Positions 31,444-40,524 of a stretch of DNA of 64,000 nucleotides are shown piece by piece. The notes under the pieces are model-generated. The model did no database searches and was not told the origin of the DNA. It was given only the letters and a program-made list of their open reading frames with translations. Made by a program: the position numbers and the translations under genes. The stretch's first letter is position 1. Each line of letters begins with the position of its first letter. The DNA comes from DYRB01 sp963845265 (GTDB lineage Bacteria; Pseudomonadota; Gammaproteobacteria; Chromatiales; Chromatiaceae). The stretch is from contig CAWJRN010000006.1 of assembly GCA_963845265.1 (NCBI GenBank), positions 1 through 64,000 on the forward strand, given 5' to 3'.

Positions 31444-32568
31444 TCAAGAGTCTTGTGGCACCGGTGCTGTGTGCCTAGGCATGGACCCTCTGCGCCAAAG
31501 TCGTTTCAGCCAAAGACTGTCCGACAGCAGGACCGCGTAGACCAGGGCCAAGACCACGACCTGATACCAAAGGCTGCCGAGCCACGCCGGTGTGGCACCT
31601 GCCTCAAACCAGCTCTCGGCCACCCGTTGCAGGTTGAAAAATCCAAAATAGGTCAGGAACGCCAGGAACATGCGCCCTGTTCCCCGCTGTCTGGGGGAGG
31701 TCTCGCCCAGGGGTACGGCGATCAGGGCTAGACACAAGATCGCCAGGGGACTGCTGATGCGGTGTTCGAGCTCCGCGCGGTCCTCCAGTTTCCCCGTGCC
31801 AACCAAGTGCGATGTCGGCACCGTCGAGCGCTTGCGGGTCACATCTTGAGACGGGTCCCGTGCGGGAATCCGGAGCTGGTAACGCTCGAATGAGGCGATG
31901 GTGTAGTCCGCCGCCCCCGGATTGCCGTCGTAACGCCGACCATCTCGCAACTCGATCTCGCGATCACTGGTCTGCGGGTCCATCCAGTGCAACCCGGCAT
32001 CGCTCAACACCGTGTGGGACACCTCCCCGCGATTGTCCTGGATAAACAGATTGCGCAGTCGATCCCCATCGATCTGACCCACGAACAGCGTCACCTTTCC
32101 ATCCTCCTGCTGGTAGAAGCGTCCTGCCTGCAAGCCGGCGACCTGCGTCGCCTGTTCGCTCTGCTGCATCCGGATGCGCTGTATCTCGGCAGCGGCCCAG
32201 GGTTGGGTGTCGAGGGCAAGCCAAGCGGTCAAGGCCGCCAGGGGCAGCGCCACCAGCCCAAGGCCCCGATACAGGGTCCAGGGACCCATCCCACCAGCGG
32301 CGATAGCGATCAGCTCGCTATCCCGGGCCATCCGCCCGAGCGCCATGAGCACCGCCAGGAAAAAGGCGGGGGGAAGGAGGGTGGGGAGATCCCGGAGCAC
32401 CTGAAAACCCAGAAAGCGCAACACCAGATCCCCGTTCAGCGCACCCAGGTTCACCTGCTCGAGGGTGCGCAGGAGGAGCATGCTGATCGTGACCAGGAGC
32501 AGCACCCCTACGATGCCGATCAAGAGTTTGCCCGCCTCAAGCAGCAGATAGCGATCGATGATCCTCAA
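31444..32568 (-). CDS. lptF: LPS export permease LptF
   Basis: One of the two transmembrane subunits of the LptB2FG transporter that extracts lipopolysaccharide from the inner membrane. A 374-residue YjgP/YjgQ family protein with N-terminal IIDRYLLLEAGKLLIGIVGV, the conserved LAVLMALGRMARDSELIAIA, a periplasmic beta-jellyroll (about residues 120-260) and C-terminal helices with LEHRISSPLAILCLALIAVP and LGETSPRQRG. The ALGRMARDSE and RxxLExRIxxPL patterns favour LptF over LptG. lptG is not adjacent, which is unusual because lptFG are commonly an operon. Its 3' end faces corA. Confidence 0.85.
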   Translation of the reverse strand: MRIIDRYLLLEAGKLLIGIVGVLLLVTISMLLLRTLEQVNLGALNGDLVLRFLGFQVLRDLPTLLPPAFFLAVLMALGRMARDSELIAIAAGGMGPWTLYRGLGLVALPLAALTAWLALDTQPWAAAEIQRIRMQQSEQATQVAGLQAGRFYQQEDGKVTLFVGQIDGDRLRNLFIQDNRGEVSHTVLSDAGLHWMDPQTSDREIELRDGRRYDGNPGAADYTIASFERYQLRIPARDPSQDVTRKRSTVPTSHLVGTGKLEDRAELEHRISSPLAILCLALIAVPLGETSPRQRGTGRMFLAFLTYFGFFNLQRVAESWFEAGATPAWLGSLWYQVVVLALVYAVLLSDSLWLKRLWRRGSMPRHTAPVPQDS

Positions 32569-32733
32569 ATCGGGCCTCGCGAGGTTGAGACCGCCATGCC
32601 TGGCGGCAGTGCGGCGATTGTCGCACCGAGTGGGTCACCCAGACCAACCGCTGGCGGCCCTGCAGCGCGCAAACCTGGATGTCGGTCGCCGCCATCGCGG
32701 AGCGCCCTTCGGTGCGGACAGCTACCGCCAGAC

Positions 32734-33522
32734 TCAGTTGACCACCGCAATCCGGTCGCCAACCTTCATCCGCTCGTAGACGAAGCGGGCGTCCTCGTAG
32801 TGCAGTCGCACACAACCATGGGATTCCGGTTGCGCCGCGATCCAGCCCTCGTGGACATAGTAGGGACCGCTGAACTGGAGGGCATAGGGCATGGGCGTCG
32901 GCATGTCGAAGTAGTTCGTATAGCTGCCCGAGCGCTTGTCCCGCTGCTTGCTGAGGACACTGTATGACCCCTTGGGCGTCGGATGCTCCGAGGTGCCGGT
33001 GGTGACTTGCCCGGTGTGGACCACCTCGTCCCCCTCGCTGTACTCGAAACGTTGACTATTGAGGCGGATGGTCAGCTTGCGTGGACCGGGTCTGGGCGGG
33101 CCGACGAAGGCAGCCGGGTCACCGCGCCAGGCCTCGGGTTGGACTGGTGTCCTCACCGGGGCATCGGCAACGGCCTCGGCGCCCTCCCCTGTTTCGGGCG
33201 ACATTGTGGGTTGGCCATCGCGCTGGGCGTCCGGTTGGGCGTCGGACACCTCGCCGAACCGCGGTGCCGGGCCCCGTGCCTCGACGGGGCCCGGCAAGGC
33301 CGAGTAGCTGCCGTAGATCGACCCCGCCGGCTGGGGCGCAATAGGCGACTCCGGGTAGGGCTCGAAGGCGCAGCCGCTCAGCAGGATCGTAGCAACACCA
33401 GCCACGATAACCCTGGCCAGGGCTCCCGCTGGCCGCCCTCGGATGGCACGAGCATGGGTATTGCCATCGGGGCTCGCGAGATGGGTCGGATTGGAACCGG
33501 CATTGGGACTAGTCGAGCGCAT
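32734..33522 (-). CDS. L,D-transpeptidase lipoprotein (YkuD domain)
   Basis: Periplasmic cysteine transpeptidase that forms 3-3 peptidoglycan crosslinks or attaches proteins to the wall. A basic N-terminus and hydrophobic helix lead to a lipobox (ATILLSGC), then a Pro-rich linker (residues 55-140). The YkuD catalytic domain begins LTIRLNSQRFEYSEGDEVVH and contains TGTSEHPTPKGSYSV, the catalytic His in YYVHEGW and the Cys in SHGCVRLHYEDA. All key residues are present. The roughly 50-residue leader before the lipobox cysteine is long, so a start further in is possible. Confidence 0.85.
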   Translation of the reverse strand: MRSTSPNAGSNPTHLASPDGNTHARAIRGRPAGALARVIVAGVATILLSGCAFEPYPESPIAPQPAGSIYGSYSALPGPVEARGPAPRFGEVSDAQPDAQRDGQPTMSPETGEGAEAVADAPVRTPVQPEAWRGDPAAFVGPPRPGPRKLTIRLNSQRFEYSEGDEVVHTGQVTTGTSEHPTPKGSYSVLSKQRDKRSGSYTNYFDMPTPMPYALQFSGPYYVHEGWIAAQPESHGCVRLHYEDARFVYERMKVGDRIAVVN

Positions 33523-33668
33523 CGCGGTCTCCTCAAACTGAGTGAGCCCATTCTCCTACAAATCTCTCCCTGGGCAATCGCCCGCGACCAGTAGACGGGG
33601 AAAACGAGAAAAGGCCGTGCCCGGAATGCCCCGGAACGCGATCTTTTCGTGCCGCGGCCGAAGCCTCG

Positions 33669-35003
33669 CTAGAACGCCCAGTTGTAATAGGCGGCGGCGA
33701 ACAGGTTGCCGACATTCTCGAAGGACCCAACCAGATCTCCGCGTCCACCGGCGGCAACCGGCGCCGTACTCTGCAGATTGGTATCCAGCGTCCCACCGTA
33801 AAGGTATTCGAGGCCGAAACCCCAGAAGGTCGTCTTGCTGAGTTGCTGCTGGGCGCCGACGCCGAAGCGCCAGGCCGAGTTCACCGGCAGCAGGGGTGAC
33901 ACCGCCGAACTATCCTGGAAGCCGGAGTCGTAGGCGATGCCGAAGCTGAGCAACCAAGGGTCGCTCAGTCGGTATTGCGCACCGGCGGCGACGTGCCAGG
34001 TGTCCTTGAAGTCCAGTTCGGTCGTCAGGCTGGTGGGGTTCTTGGTGTTGTCGATGCCGATCTGCACCTGACCGAACTTCGACCACTCCTGCCAGCCGAT
34101 ACTGCCCAGTAGGGCCCAGCGGTCGTCCACCTGGGAGAAGATGCTGGCCATCACCTGCTGGGGAACCTCGACACCCACCTTCAGGTTCGCATTCAGCGCC
34201 CCCCGGCTGGCAAGCAACCCCGTCAGACCTGGCGCGAGGTTCGAGAACTTGGCCGGTGCATTGAAGTCGAGGTCCACCTTGGAGTTCCAGGTCAAGCCGA
34301 GCCTGGTCGTGTCGCTGACCTCGTAGAGCAGGCCCAGATTGACGCCCCAGCCCCAGGTGCTGTCGTCAAGCGTGAGCTGACCGTCCCCGACAAGCGGATC
34401 GACGTTGTTGATCGCCACCTGGTTCTTATAGGTACCGTACATGGCATTTACGCTTGCGCCGACCGAGAGCTTGTCGCTGATGCGATAGGCAATGGACGGC
34501 AGAAAGGAGATACCCAGGATGGTGGTCTCCTGCACATAGTAGCGACCCACCCAATCGTTGTCGTAGTTCAGGCCGGCGCCGAAGTTCCCGGTCATGGCGA
34601 AGCCCAGCTTGAGGTCCGGCGACACGCTGTAGCTTAGGAAGGCGCCGCCACCGGGAAACCAACCGTCTGAACCGACGGCATAGCCGCCGTCATTGCTCCC
34701 GAGCAGCGGCGCCGTGCCGGAGTCAGGCGAGAAATTGGTATTACTCCACAGCAACTGCCCTGTCGCCAAAACCTGGATGCCGTCCAGCCGCGTCATGCCT
34801 GCAGGGTTGGTGAACACGGTCGCCGCGTCCTGTGCCCGAGCGCCATAGCCCGCCGAGGCCAGGCCGACATCGGCCGTGCCGACCTCATAGACCATCAGCC
34901 CTCCGGCGTTGGCCTGACCAGCCGCGAGGGTGCTGGCCCACAGTGCAATCAGGGTCCCCACGCGGCGCATGTCCGGCCGCCCAACCCGGAGCATCTTCAT
35001 CAC
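33669..35003 (-). CDS. FadL/OmpP1 family outer-membrane porin
   Basis: A 14-stranded outer-membrane barrel for hydrophobic compounds such as long-chain fatty acids or aromatics. Signal peptide ending AAGQANA, then the family hallmark GARAQDAATVFTNPAGMTRL (NPAG box of the plug), GLNYDNDWVGRYYVQE, barrel strands alternating with turns, and a C-terminal aromatic strand ending YYNWAF, as expected for BAM recognition. The length of 444 residues is normal. The substrate cannot be told from sequence. It stands alone, with its own intergenic regions on both sides. Confidence 0.85.
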   Translation of the reverse strand: MMKMLRVGRPDMRRVGTLIALWASTLAAGQANAGGLMVYEVGTADVGLASAGYGARAQDAATVFTNPAGMTRLDGIQVLATGQLLWSNTNFSPDSGTAPLLGSNDGGYAVGSDGWFPGGGAFLSYSVSPDLKLGFAMTGNFGAGLNYDNDWVGRYYVQETTILGISFLPSIAYRISDKLSVGASVNAMYGTYKNQVAINNVDPLVGDGQLTLDDSTWGWGVNLGLLYEVSDTTRLGLTWNSKVDLDFNAPAKFSNLAPGLTGLLASRGALNANLKVGVEVPQQVMASIFSQVDDRWALLGSIGWQEWSKFGQVQIGIDNTKNPTSLTTELDFKDTWHVAAGAQYRLSDPWLLSFGIAYDSGFQDSSAVSPLLPVNSAWRFGVGAQQQLSKTTFWGFGLEYLYGGTLDTNLQSTAPVAAGGRGDLVGSFENVGNLFAAAYYNWAF

Positions 35004-35180
35004 AATTCACCTCAGCAGTCTGTTGATAGTTGTCTTCGACCCATGTGCTGTATCGCTTGCGTTTGCTTGGCAGTTCAGCAGGCAGATTTGCTATAGAAGC
35101 GACCATCCATGGTCTGCGCGGCCTTCCCTGGCGCGCGGCGGAGCTGTCCGCCCTCCCCCATGCCATCGGCGGACCGGCGG

Positions 35181-35546
35181 CTACGGCTTAAAGGTGCAGG
35201 CCTTCTGTCCCGCTTCTTCGAAGCGGGAGTCGTAGGTGTTTTCCAGGTCATCCTGGGAGATGCGCGCCTTCCCGTTGATCGCCTTGATCGTCAGGACCAG
35301 GCCGTTGGGCAGTTGCACCTCTCCCATCCAGCACGCCTTGAGGCCGTCGAAGTCCCGCTCGTCCCTCACCGGGAGCTCAGACCAGTCGTTGGCCCAGCCA
35401 CGCGGCCCGTTCTTAAACACCCCCAGCACCTTGAAGTGCTCGTTCAAAGCATCGGCGTCGACCTTCGCCCAGAGCTCTGCCGGGCAGGTGTCCCGCGCAT
35501 CCGCGGCGTTGTTGCGGCTGGTGGTGTTGTAGAAGTCGGCCTTCAG
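35181..35546 (-). pseudogene. 5'-truncated secreted-protein remnant behind the sulfatase
   Basis: Immediately after the sulfatase TAA, and in the same frame, the sequence reads LKADFYNTTSRNNAADARDT, CPAELWAKVDADALNEHFKV, FKNGPRGWANDWSELPV, WMGEVQLPNG and ISQDDLENTYDSRFEE, ending ACTFKP. From memory this matches a family of exported proteins found beside arylsulfatases, but the signal peptide is gone and the middle is shortened. No start codon with a ribosome-binding site is visible (TTG at 35447 is weak). I read it as a deletion remnant joined to the sulfatase stop. Confidence 0.55.
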
Positions 35547-38294
35547 TTACTCGCTCGCCGGGTTCTTGTGCATCGCCTCTTCGAGCTTCATGACGTCCTC
35601 GGGCGTCAGCTTCGGCCGGTCAATAGTCAGCGTCAGCTTGTCCAGCGTGCCGGTGAACTTGAACGGTGGCTGGTAGTCCTGGTCGTCCACGCCTGTCAGG
35701 GTGTCGGCGCCCACATCGAAGTTCTCGTCCCACTGCAGCGTCAGCGGGATTGTCTTCGGCAGCGTGATGGTCGCGACCTCCTTGCCGTCCACCTTCAGCA
35801 CGCCGGTGCCGCTGCGGCCGAGTCCGGATGTACTCGCGAATGCCAGTGTGGCCGCACCAAGACCGTCGTACTTGAAGTCATACTCTAGCGTGTGTTTGCC
35901 GGGCGACAGGACCTCGGGGCCTTCCCATTTGACCCGCTTCAGGTCGAGCAGATTCCAGGTGTACACCGGCTTGCCCTTCAGCAGATAGAAGCCATAGCCG
36001 CCGAAGCGCCCGCCCTGGGTCACGATCATGCCTTCGGCGCCGCCCTCCGGGATCTCGACCTCGGCCTTGATGTTGTAGGACGCGGCGAGAACGCTCGGTG
36101 CGTCGCCGTTGGGGGTTCCGATCATCTCGCCCGAGTACGTGAAGACGTTGCGGCCTGCTGTGAGGCTTGGGCGCGGCGCCACCAGGCGGGTGAACTTGGC
36201 CGCATCCAGGGGCAGGACTTGATTCCTCTCCGCTTCCGTCCAGAACAGGGCCACCATCTCCTTGAGCTTCTCCGGGTATTTCGCGGCCACGTCCTCGTAC
36301 TGGGTCCAGTCGTTGCCCATGTTGTACAGCTCCCAGGGATAGCCCGCCGGATCGGTCGGGGCTGCACCGGAGCTGTTCCACGGCGGATCGACGACCTTGG
36401 AGCTGGCGATCCAGCCATCGTGGTAGATCGCGTGGTCCCCGGTCACCTCGAAGTACTGGGTCTTGTGGGTCGAGGGCGCGTCGGCGTTCTCCTTGCCGAA
36501 GGTGTAGACCATGCTTACGCCCTCGATCGGTTTCTGCTCGAGGCCATCCACCACTTTCGGGGCGGGGATGCCGGTCGCTTCGAGGATGGTCGGCACGATG
36601 TCGATGACGTGGTGGAACTGCCAGCGGATGCCGCCCTCGTCCTCGATGTGACCGGGCCAGGAAATGGCCATGCCCTGCTTGGTCCCGCCGAAGTGCGACG
36701 CGATCAGCTTGGTCCAGGAGAACGGCGTGCTGAAGGCCCAGGTCCAGGGAACCGCCATGTGCGGATAGGTCAGGTCCGAGCCCCAGACTTCGTAGAAGTC
36801 CTTGAGCTGGGCCTCGACCGGCACATGGACGCCCTGCACCGCGGCGACCTCGTTGGGCGTGCCGAGCATGGTGCCCTCGGCGCTGTTGCCGTTGTCGCCG
36901 CTGATGAAGATGATGAGCGTGTTGTCGAGCTTGCCCATGTCCTCGACCGCCTGGATCACGCGGCCGATCTCATGGTCGGTGTAGGCCGCATAGGCGGCGA
37001 AGACCTCCACCTGGCGGATGAACATCTTCTTCTCGTCGGCCGAGAGCGTATCCCACTCCTTCAGGAGGTCTTTGGGCCAGGGCGTCAGCTTCGCGTCCGG
37101 CGGGATTACCCCGAGCCGCTTCTGATTGGCGAAGATGGTCTCGCGCAGCTTGTTCCAGCCCTCGTCGAACAGGTGCATGTCGCTGATCTTGTCGATCCAC
37201 TCCTTGGTCGGGTGGTGCGGCGCGTGGGTGCCCCCAGGCACGTAGTAGACAAAGAACGGCTGCTCGGGATTGAGCGCGTCGATGCGTTTCATCCAGTCGA
37301 TGGCGTCATCCGCCTGGGCGGTGGTCAGGTTCCAGCCGGGGTTGTCCTGGAAGGGGTAGATCTGGGTGGTGTTACGGAACAGGTTCGGCTGCCACTGGTT
37401 GGTGTCGCCGCCGACGAATCCGTAGAAGTAGTCGAAACCCATGCCGGTGGGCCACTGGTCGAAGGGCCCGGCCTGGCTGGCCTGAAACGCCGGCGTGTTG
37501 TGGTCCTTGCCGAACCAGGAGGTGCGGTAGCCGTTGTCCTTGAGAATCTTGCCGATGGTCGCCTTGTCCCGGGTCATGATGCTGTTGTAGCCGGGGAAGC
37601 CGGTCGCCGTCTCCGAGACGGTTCCAAAGCCCATCTCATGGTGGTTGCGCCCGGTGATCAGGGCCGCCCGCGTGGCCGAACACACCGCCACCGAATGAAA
37701 GTTGGTATAGCGCAGGCCGTTATTTGCAATACGATCGAGTGCCGGCGTCGGGATCACACCGCCGAAGGTGCTGGGGAGAGCAAATCCCTGGTCGTCGGTC
37801 ATGATAAGCAGCACGTTGGGCGCACCCTTGGGCGGCACCACGCGCGGTGGCCACCAGGGTGTCGAGTCGATGGCGTTCTTCTTGATCACCCCGCCGAAGG
37901 GCGGCGACGGGGGTGGAAGTTGATTGCCCGGGATCGTCGTGGTCGCGCTGGGGGAGCCGAGCACGCCGGTCACTTGCACCGCGCCGGCCTTCGCCCCTTC
38001 CCCTGCCGATGCGATCACCAGCTTCTGACCGACATCGATGACGTCGGAATCGAGCTTGTTGGCATCTTTGAGCGCCTGGACCGTGACGCCGAGGCGCTCG
38101 GCGATGGCGTCCAGGTCGTCGCCCTTGACGACCTCATAGATCCCGGCGGCGGTATCGAGCGTCCCCTCGGCGTGATGGCGTGGCCTACCGTCGGCGGCTT
38201 GGACGCCGCTCACGCCAAGGAACAAGGTCATTGCAAGCGCCACAAAAAGGTACCGCGGTACACGCGGCCTTTGTCTCCAAGGCTTCAGGTTCAT
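35547..38294 (-). CDS. Periplasmic LysM-arylsulfatase
   Basis: A 915-residue formylglycine-type sulfatase that would cleave sulfate esters. Signal peptide (FVALAMTLFLGVSGVQAA), a LysM domain at about residues 52-96 (IYEVVKGDDLDAIAERLGVT) that may bind peptidoglycan or glycans, then the alkaline-phosphatase-like fold starting PNVLLIMTDDQGFALP with metal-binding Asp167-Asp168. The modification site is C205 in VCSATRAALITGRNHH. Also seen: SWFGKDHNTPAFQ, VYYVPGGTHAPHHPTKEW and FISGDNGNSAEG. The C-terminal 200 residues form a beta-rich domain. The C-x-A-x-R site departs from the commonest C-x-P-x-R. A matching activating enzyme is not in this window. Confidence 0.85.
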   Translation of the reverse strand: MNLKPWRQRPRVPRYLFVALAMTLFLGVSGVQAADGRPRHHAEGTLDTAAGIYEVVKGDDLDAIAERLGVTVQALKDANKLDSDVIDVGQKLVIASAGEGAKAGAVQVTGVLGSPSATTTIPGNQLPPPSPPFGGVIKKNAIDSTPWWPPRVVPPKGAPNVLLIMTDDQGFALPSTFGGVIPTPALDRIANNGLRYTNFHSVAVCSATRAALITGRNHHEMGFGTVSETATGFPGYNSIMTRDKATIGKILKDNGYRTSWFGKDHNTPAFQASQAGPFDQWPTGMGFDYFYGFVGGDTNQWQPNLFRNTTQIYPFQDNPGWNLTTAQADDAIDWMKRIDALNPEQPFFVYYVPGGTHAPHHPTKEWIDKISDMHLFDEGWNKLRETIFANQKRLGVIPPDAKLTPWPKDLLKEWDTLSADEKKMFIRQVEVFAAYAAYTDHEIGRVIQAVEDMGKLDNTLIIFISGDNGNSAEGTMLGTPNEVAAVQGVHVPVEAQLKDFYEVWGSDLTYPHMAVPWTWAFSTPFSWTKLIASHFGGTKQGMAISWPGHIEDEGGIRWQFHHVIDIVPTILEATGIPAPKVVDGLEQKPIEGVSMVYTFGKENADAPSTHKTQYFEVTGDHAIYHDGWIASSKVVDPPWNSSGAAPTDPAGYPWELYNMGNDWTQYEDVAAKYPEKLKEMVALFWTEAERNQVLPLDAAKFTRLVAPRPSLTAGRNVFTYSGEMIGTPNGDAPSVLAASYNIKAEVEIPEGGAEGMIVTQGGRFGGYGFYLLKGKPVYTWNLLDLKRVKWEGPEVLSPGKHTLEYDFKYDGLGAATLAFASTSGLGRSGTGVLKVDGKEVATITLPKTIPLTLQWDENFDVGADTLTGVDDQDYQPPFKFTGTLDKLTLTIDRPKLTPEDVMKLEEAMHKNPASE

Positions 38295-38446
38295 GTCGAA
38301 AGGTCCTCCTCTGGTCGGTCGAAAAGCTTGGTATGGTCAGCGCCCAGAAGGCCTCGGCCGGCGGCATCTGGCCCTACGCGAAGTGGATGACGCAGCGGTA
38401 CCTGGCCCCGTCGCAGTCGTCCCAGGGCGTTTACATGAAGCCCCTT

Positions 38447-38659
38447 CTACAGCTTCTTCCATTCCGCCTGCACCTTCTGCCAGAAGGACTCCTTGGGCGC
38501 CTTCTTGCAAGCCTCCACGACGAAGGGGACCACCGTCTCGACGCCCTCCACATCCACTGCCTCGGCCTCGGGCTGGCCATGTTTGCCATAGGCGACTGCC
38601 CAGTAGATCGCCTTGGGCTGGAAGGTCTCATTGAGACCGACGAAGTCTTCGCAGGTCAT
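38447..38659 (-). pseudogene. HdeA-like periplasmic protein, signal peptide lost
   Basis: The frame MTCEDFVGLNETFQPKAIYW, AVAYGKHGQPEAEAVDVEG and VPFVVEACKKAPKESFWQKV matches the HdeA/HdeB acid-stress chaperone fold with its two conserved cysteines (CEDF and EACKKAP). Upstream in frame only VVATIRPLAK precedes the Met before a stop, so there is no signal peptide and the mature N-terminus is joined to unrelated sequence. It lies just upstream of the sulfatase on the same strand and probably once shared its operon. Confidence 0.6.
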
Positions 38660-38664
38660 CTTCG

Positions 38665-38861
38665 CCAGCGGCCGTATGGTCGCGACGACTCAAGCGCACG
38701 GGTTCCAGCAATAGGGTTCTGGTCTGGTCGCCAATCCCGGGCCAGGCTTCCAACCAGGCACGCTCGTCAGCATCGGCGATATCGATGTCGACCCAGGCTA
38801 TGCCCTGCCCCTCCTGGCCTTTCGCGCCTGGTTTTGCACCAAATCGGGAAATGACCGGCAT
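38665..38861 (-). pseudogene. N-terminal gene fragment, unidentified
   Basis: A frame from ATG 38861 reads PVISRFGAKPGAKGQEGQGI, AWVDIDIADADERAWLEAW and GIGDQTRTLLLEPVRLSR before entering the HdeA remnant in a different frame. The WVDxD...AWL pattern vaguely recalls the N-terminus of CorA/ZntB transporters, but that is a weak impression. It ends at a deletion junction near 38690. Confidence 0.3.
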
Positions 38862-39062
38862 CACACGGATTCCTATCGAGTTGTGATCATAGAGGGGCGG
38901 ATAGTCGCGCAATGGTGCCCTATCAGGCGGGCACAAACTTGATATTTTGCGACAGAATGACCCCCATAAAACCGCAGTAGGACCATTCCGGCCGCAACGG
39001 GGGCGCCCCTGCCACCCCTTCGGATGAGGGGTGCGCAGGGCAACGTGCCGACAACTACGAGC

Positions 39063-40434
39063 TCAACCGCTGCCCTTCGGCGGGTCGCCGACTCCTGCCG
39101 ACAGGCCCGCGGGCGGATCACCCAGCAAGCGAACCTCACGCTGCGGGAACGGGAAGCTCATGCCTGCCGCGTAGACGGGGTCCTAGATGGCCGCGGTCAG
39201 GTCGCTTTGGACGACCGCCCAGCGGGCATAGTCCGTCCACGCCCGTAGCTCAAAGTTGATCGAGCTGTCGCCGTAGCTCAGGAACAGGCAGCGTGGCGGC
39301 GGTTCCGCGTGGACATCCGGGTGGGTCCGCGCCACCCCTTCCAGGAGGGCGATCGCCGCCCGGGCGGACGTGCCGTAGCTCAATCCGACCGACAGATCGA
39401 TGCGCCGATGTTGGTCGCTGAGGGTCCAGTTGGTCACCTGACCTGTGGTCAACTCGGAGTTGGGAATGACGACCTCAGCCCCGTGCGGGATACGCACGAC
39501 ACTGGCACGGATACCGATGCGCAGTACCCAACCCTGCAAGTCGCCAACCTGGATGGCATCGCCCACGTTGATCGGGCGCTCGAACAGCAGAATCAACCCA
39601 GAGGCAAAATTGTTCACCACCCCTCGCAGGCCAAAACCAATTCCAACACCCAGGGCGCCCGCCAGGACAGTCACCTGGGTGAGGCTGATGCCGAGCAATC
39701 CGACTGCCATGAGGAACGCGAGGGTCATGAGGAACGCGAGGGTCGTGAGGGCATAGTGGAAGACACTTGAAGCCGCATAGGACACCCCTGGGTCTGGTCA
39801 TGCCCGATTGGCGCACGCCGGCGAGCCAACAATCGGGCCAGGAGCACGACCCCCACCAACGACTCAATGAGCAACGTGGCCTGATCGACCAGGGTCGGGA
39901 TACCACCGAAGGCATGGCGGGTGGAACGGCAGACGCTTAGCTGGATCGCCCACATAGGTGCGGGCGTCCGCCGCGAAGGATGCGGCAACCTGGGCCCAAC
40001 GTGCCAGTAGTGCGGCGTGGGCCTGGCGCCCTTGGGTGAGACTCCAGATGGGCTGACCATAGCGGGTCAGGACACCACCCACCGCGTCCTGGGCAAGTCG
40101 GCCGATCTCGGCACGCATCGCCTCGCAGCGAACGACTTCCTGGGCAACCTGGCCCTGCAAGTCGAGGGCCTGGTCGCGCCCCAGCCGGACCCGCGGCTGC
40201 GCCGCTTCGACGGCGGCAACGGTTTCCACGATCTGTTTGAGCCACAGCCGCTGCACGAGGGGCGACCTCGTCGATCGGAATGACGGTCGGGGTGGGCGCC
40301 AGACTGAGCGCCGGGTTCGGCGGGGGCGGGGCAGCCCCCGTCACCCCAGGGTCGGCCCCACAGACGGGACCGACGATGCAAAACAGCAAGACGCCGAGTG
40401 TCGCGAGTGATCGGACCGGTTGCCCCGGAACCAA
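39063..40434 (-). pseudogene. MscS family mechanosensitive channel, broken
   Basis: ATG at 40434 encodes a signal peptide (LATLGVLLFCIVGPVCGADP) and proline-rich linker. A second frame carries a helical periplasmic domain (LWLKQIVETVAAVEAAQPRV), a third has transmembrane sequence (LLIESLVGVVLLARLL). The MscS core is in the frame from 39785: TQVTVLAGALGVGIGFGLRG, VVNNFASGLILLFERPINVG and VRIPHGAEVVIPNSEL. A TAG at 39183-39185 interrupts the C-terminus, which continues in frame as GMSFPFPQREVRLLGDPPAG to 39063. Three or more frame changes and one nonsense codon make this a pseudogene of an osmotic-shock channel. Confidence 0.75.
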
Positions 40435-40524
40435 CCTAATCGCGAGTCATCGTATACCCCATCGCCCACGCTCACCTCGATCATTGACCTTGGTCACTGG
40501 CGATCATCCCGAGAACGGATTGCA

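Noticed and set aside
35892..38390. An 832-codon plus-strand open frame
   Set aside because: Antisense shadow of the sulfatase in high-GC DNA; the sulfatase has all family motifs.
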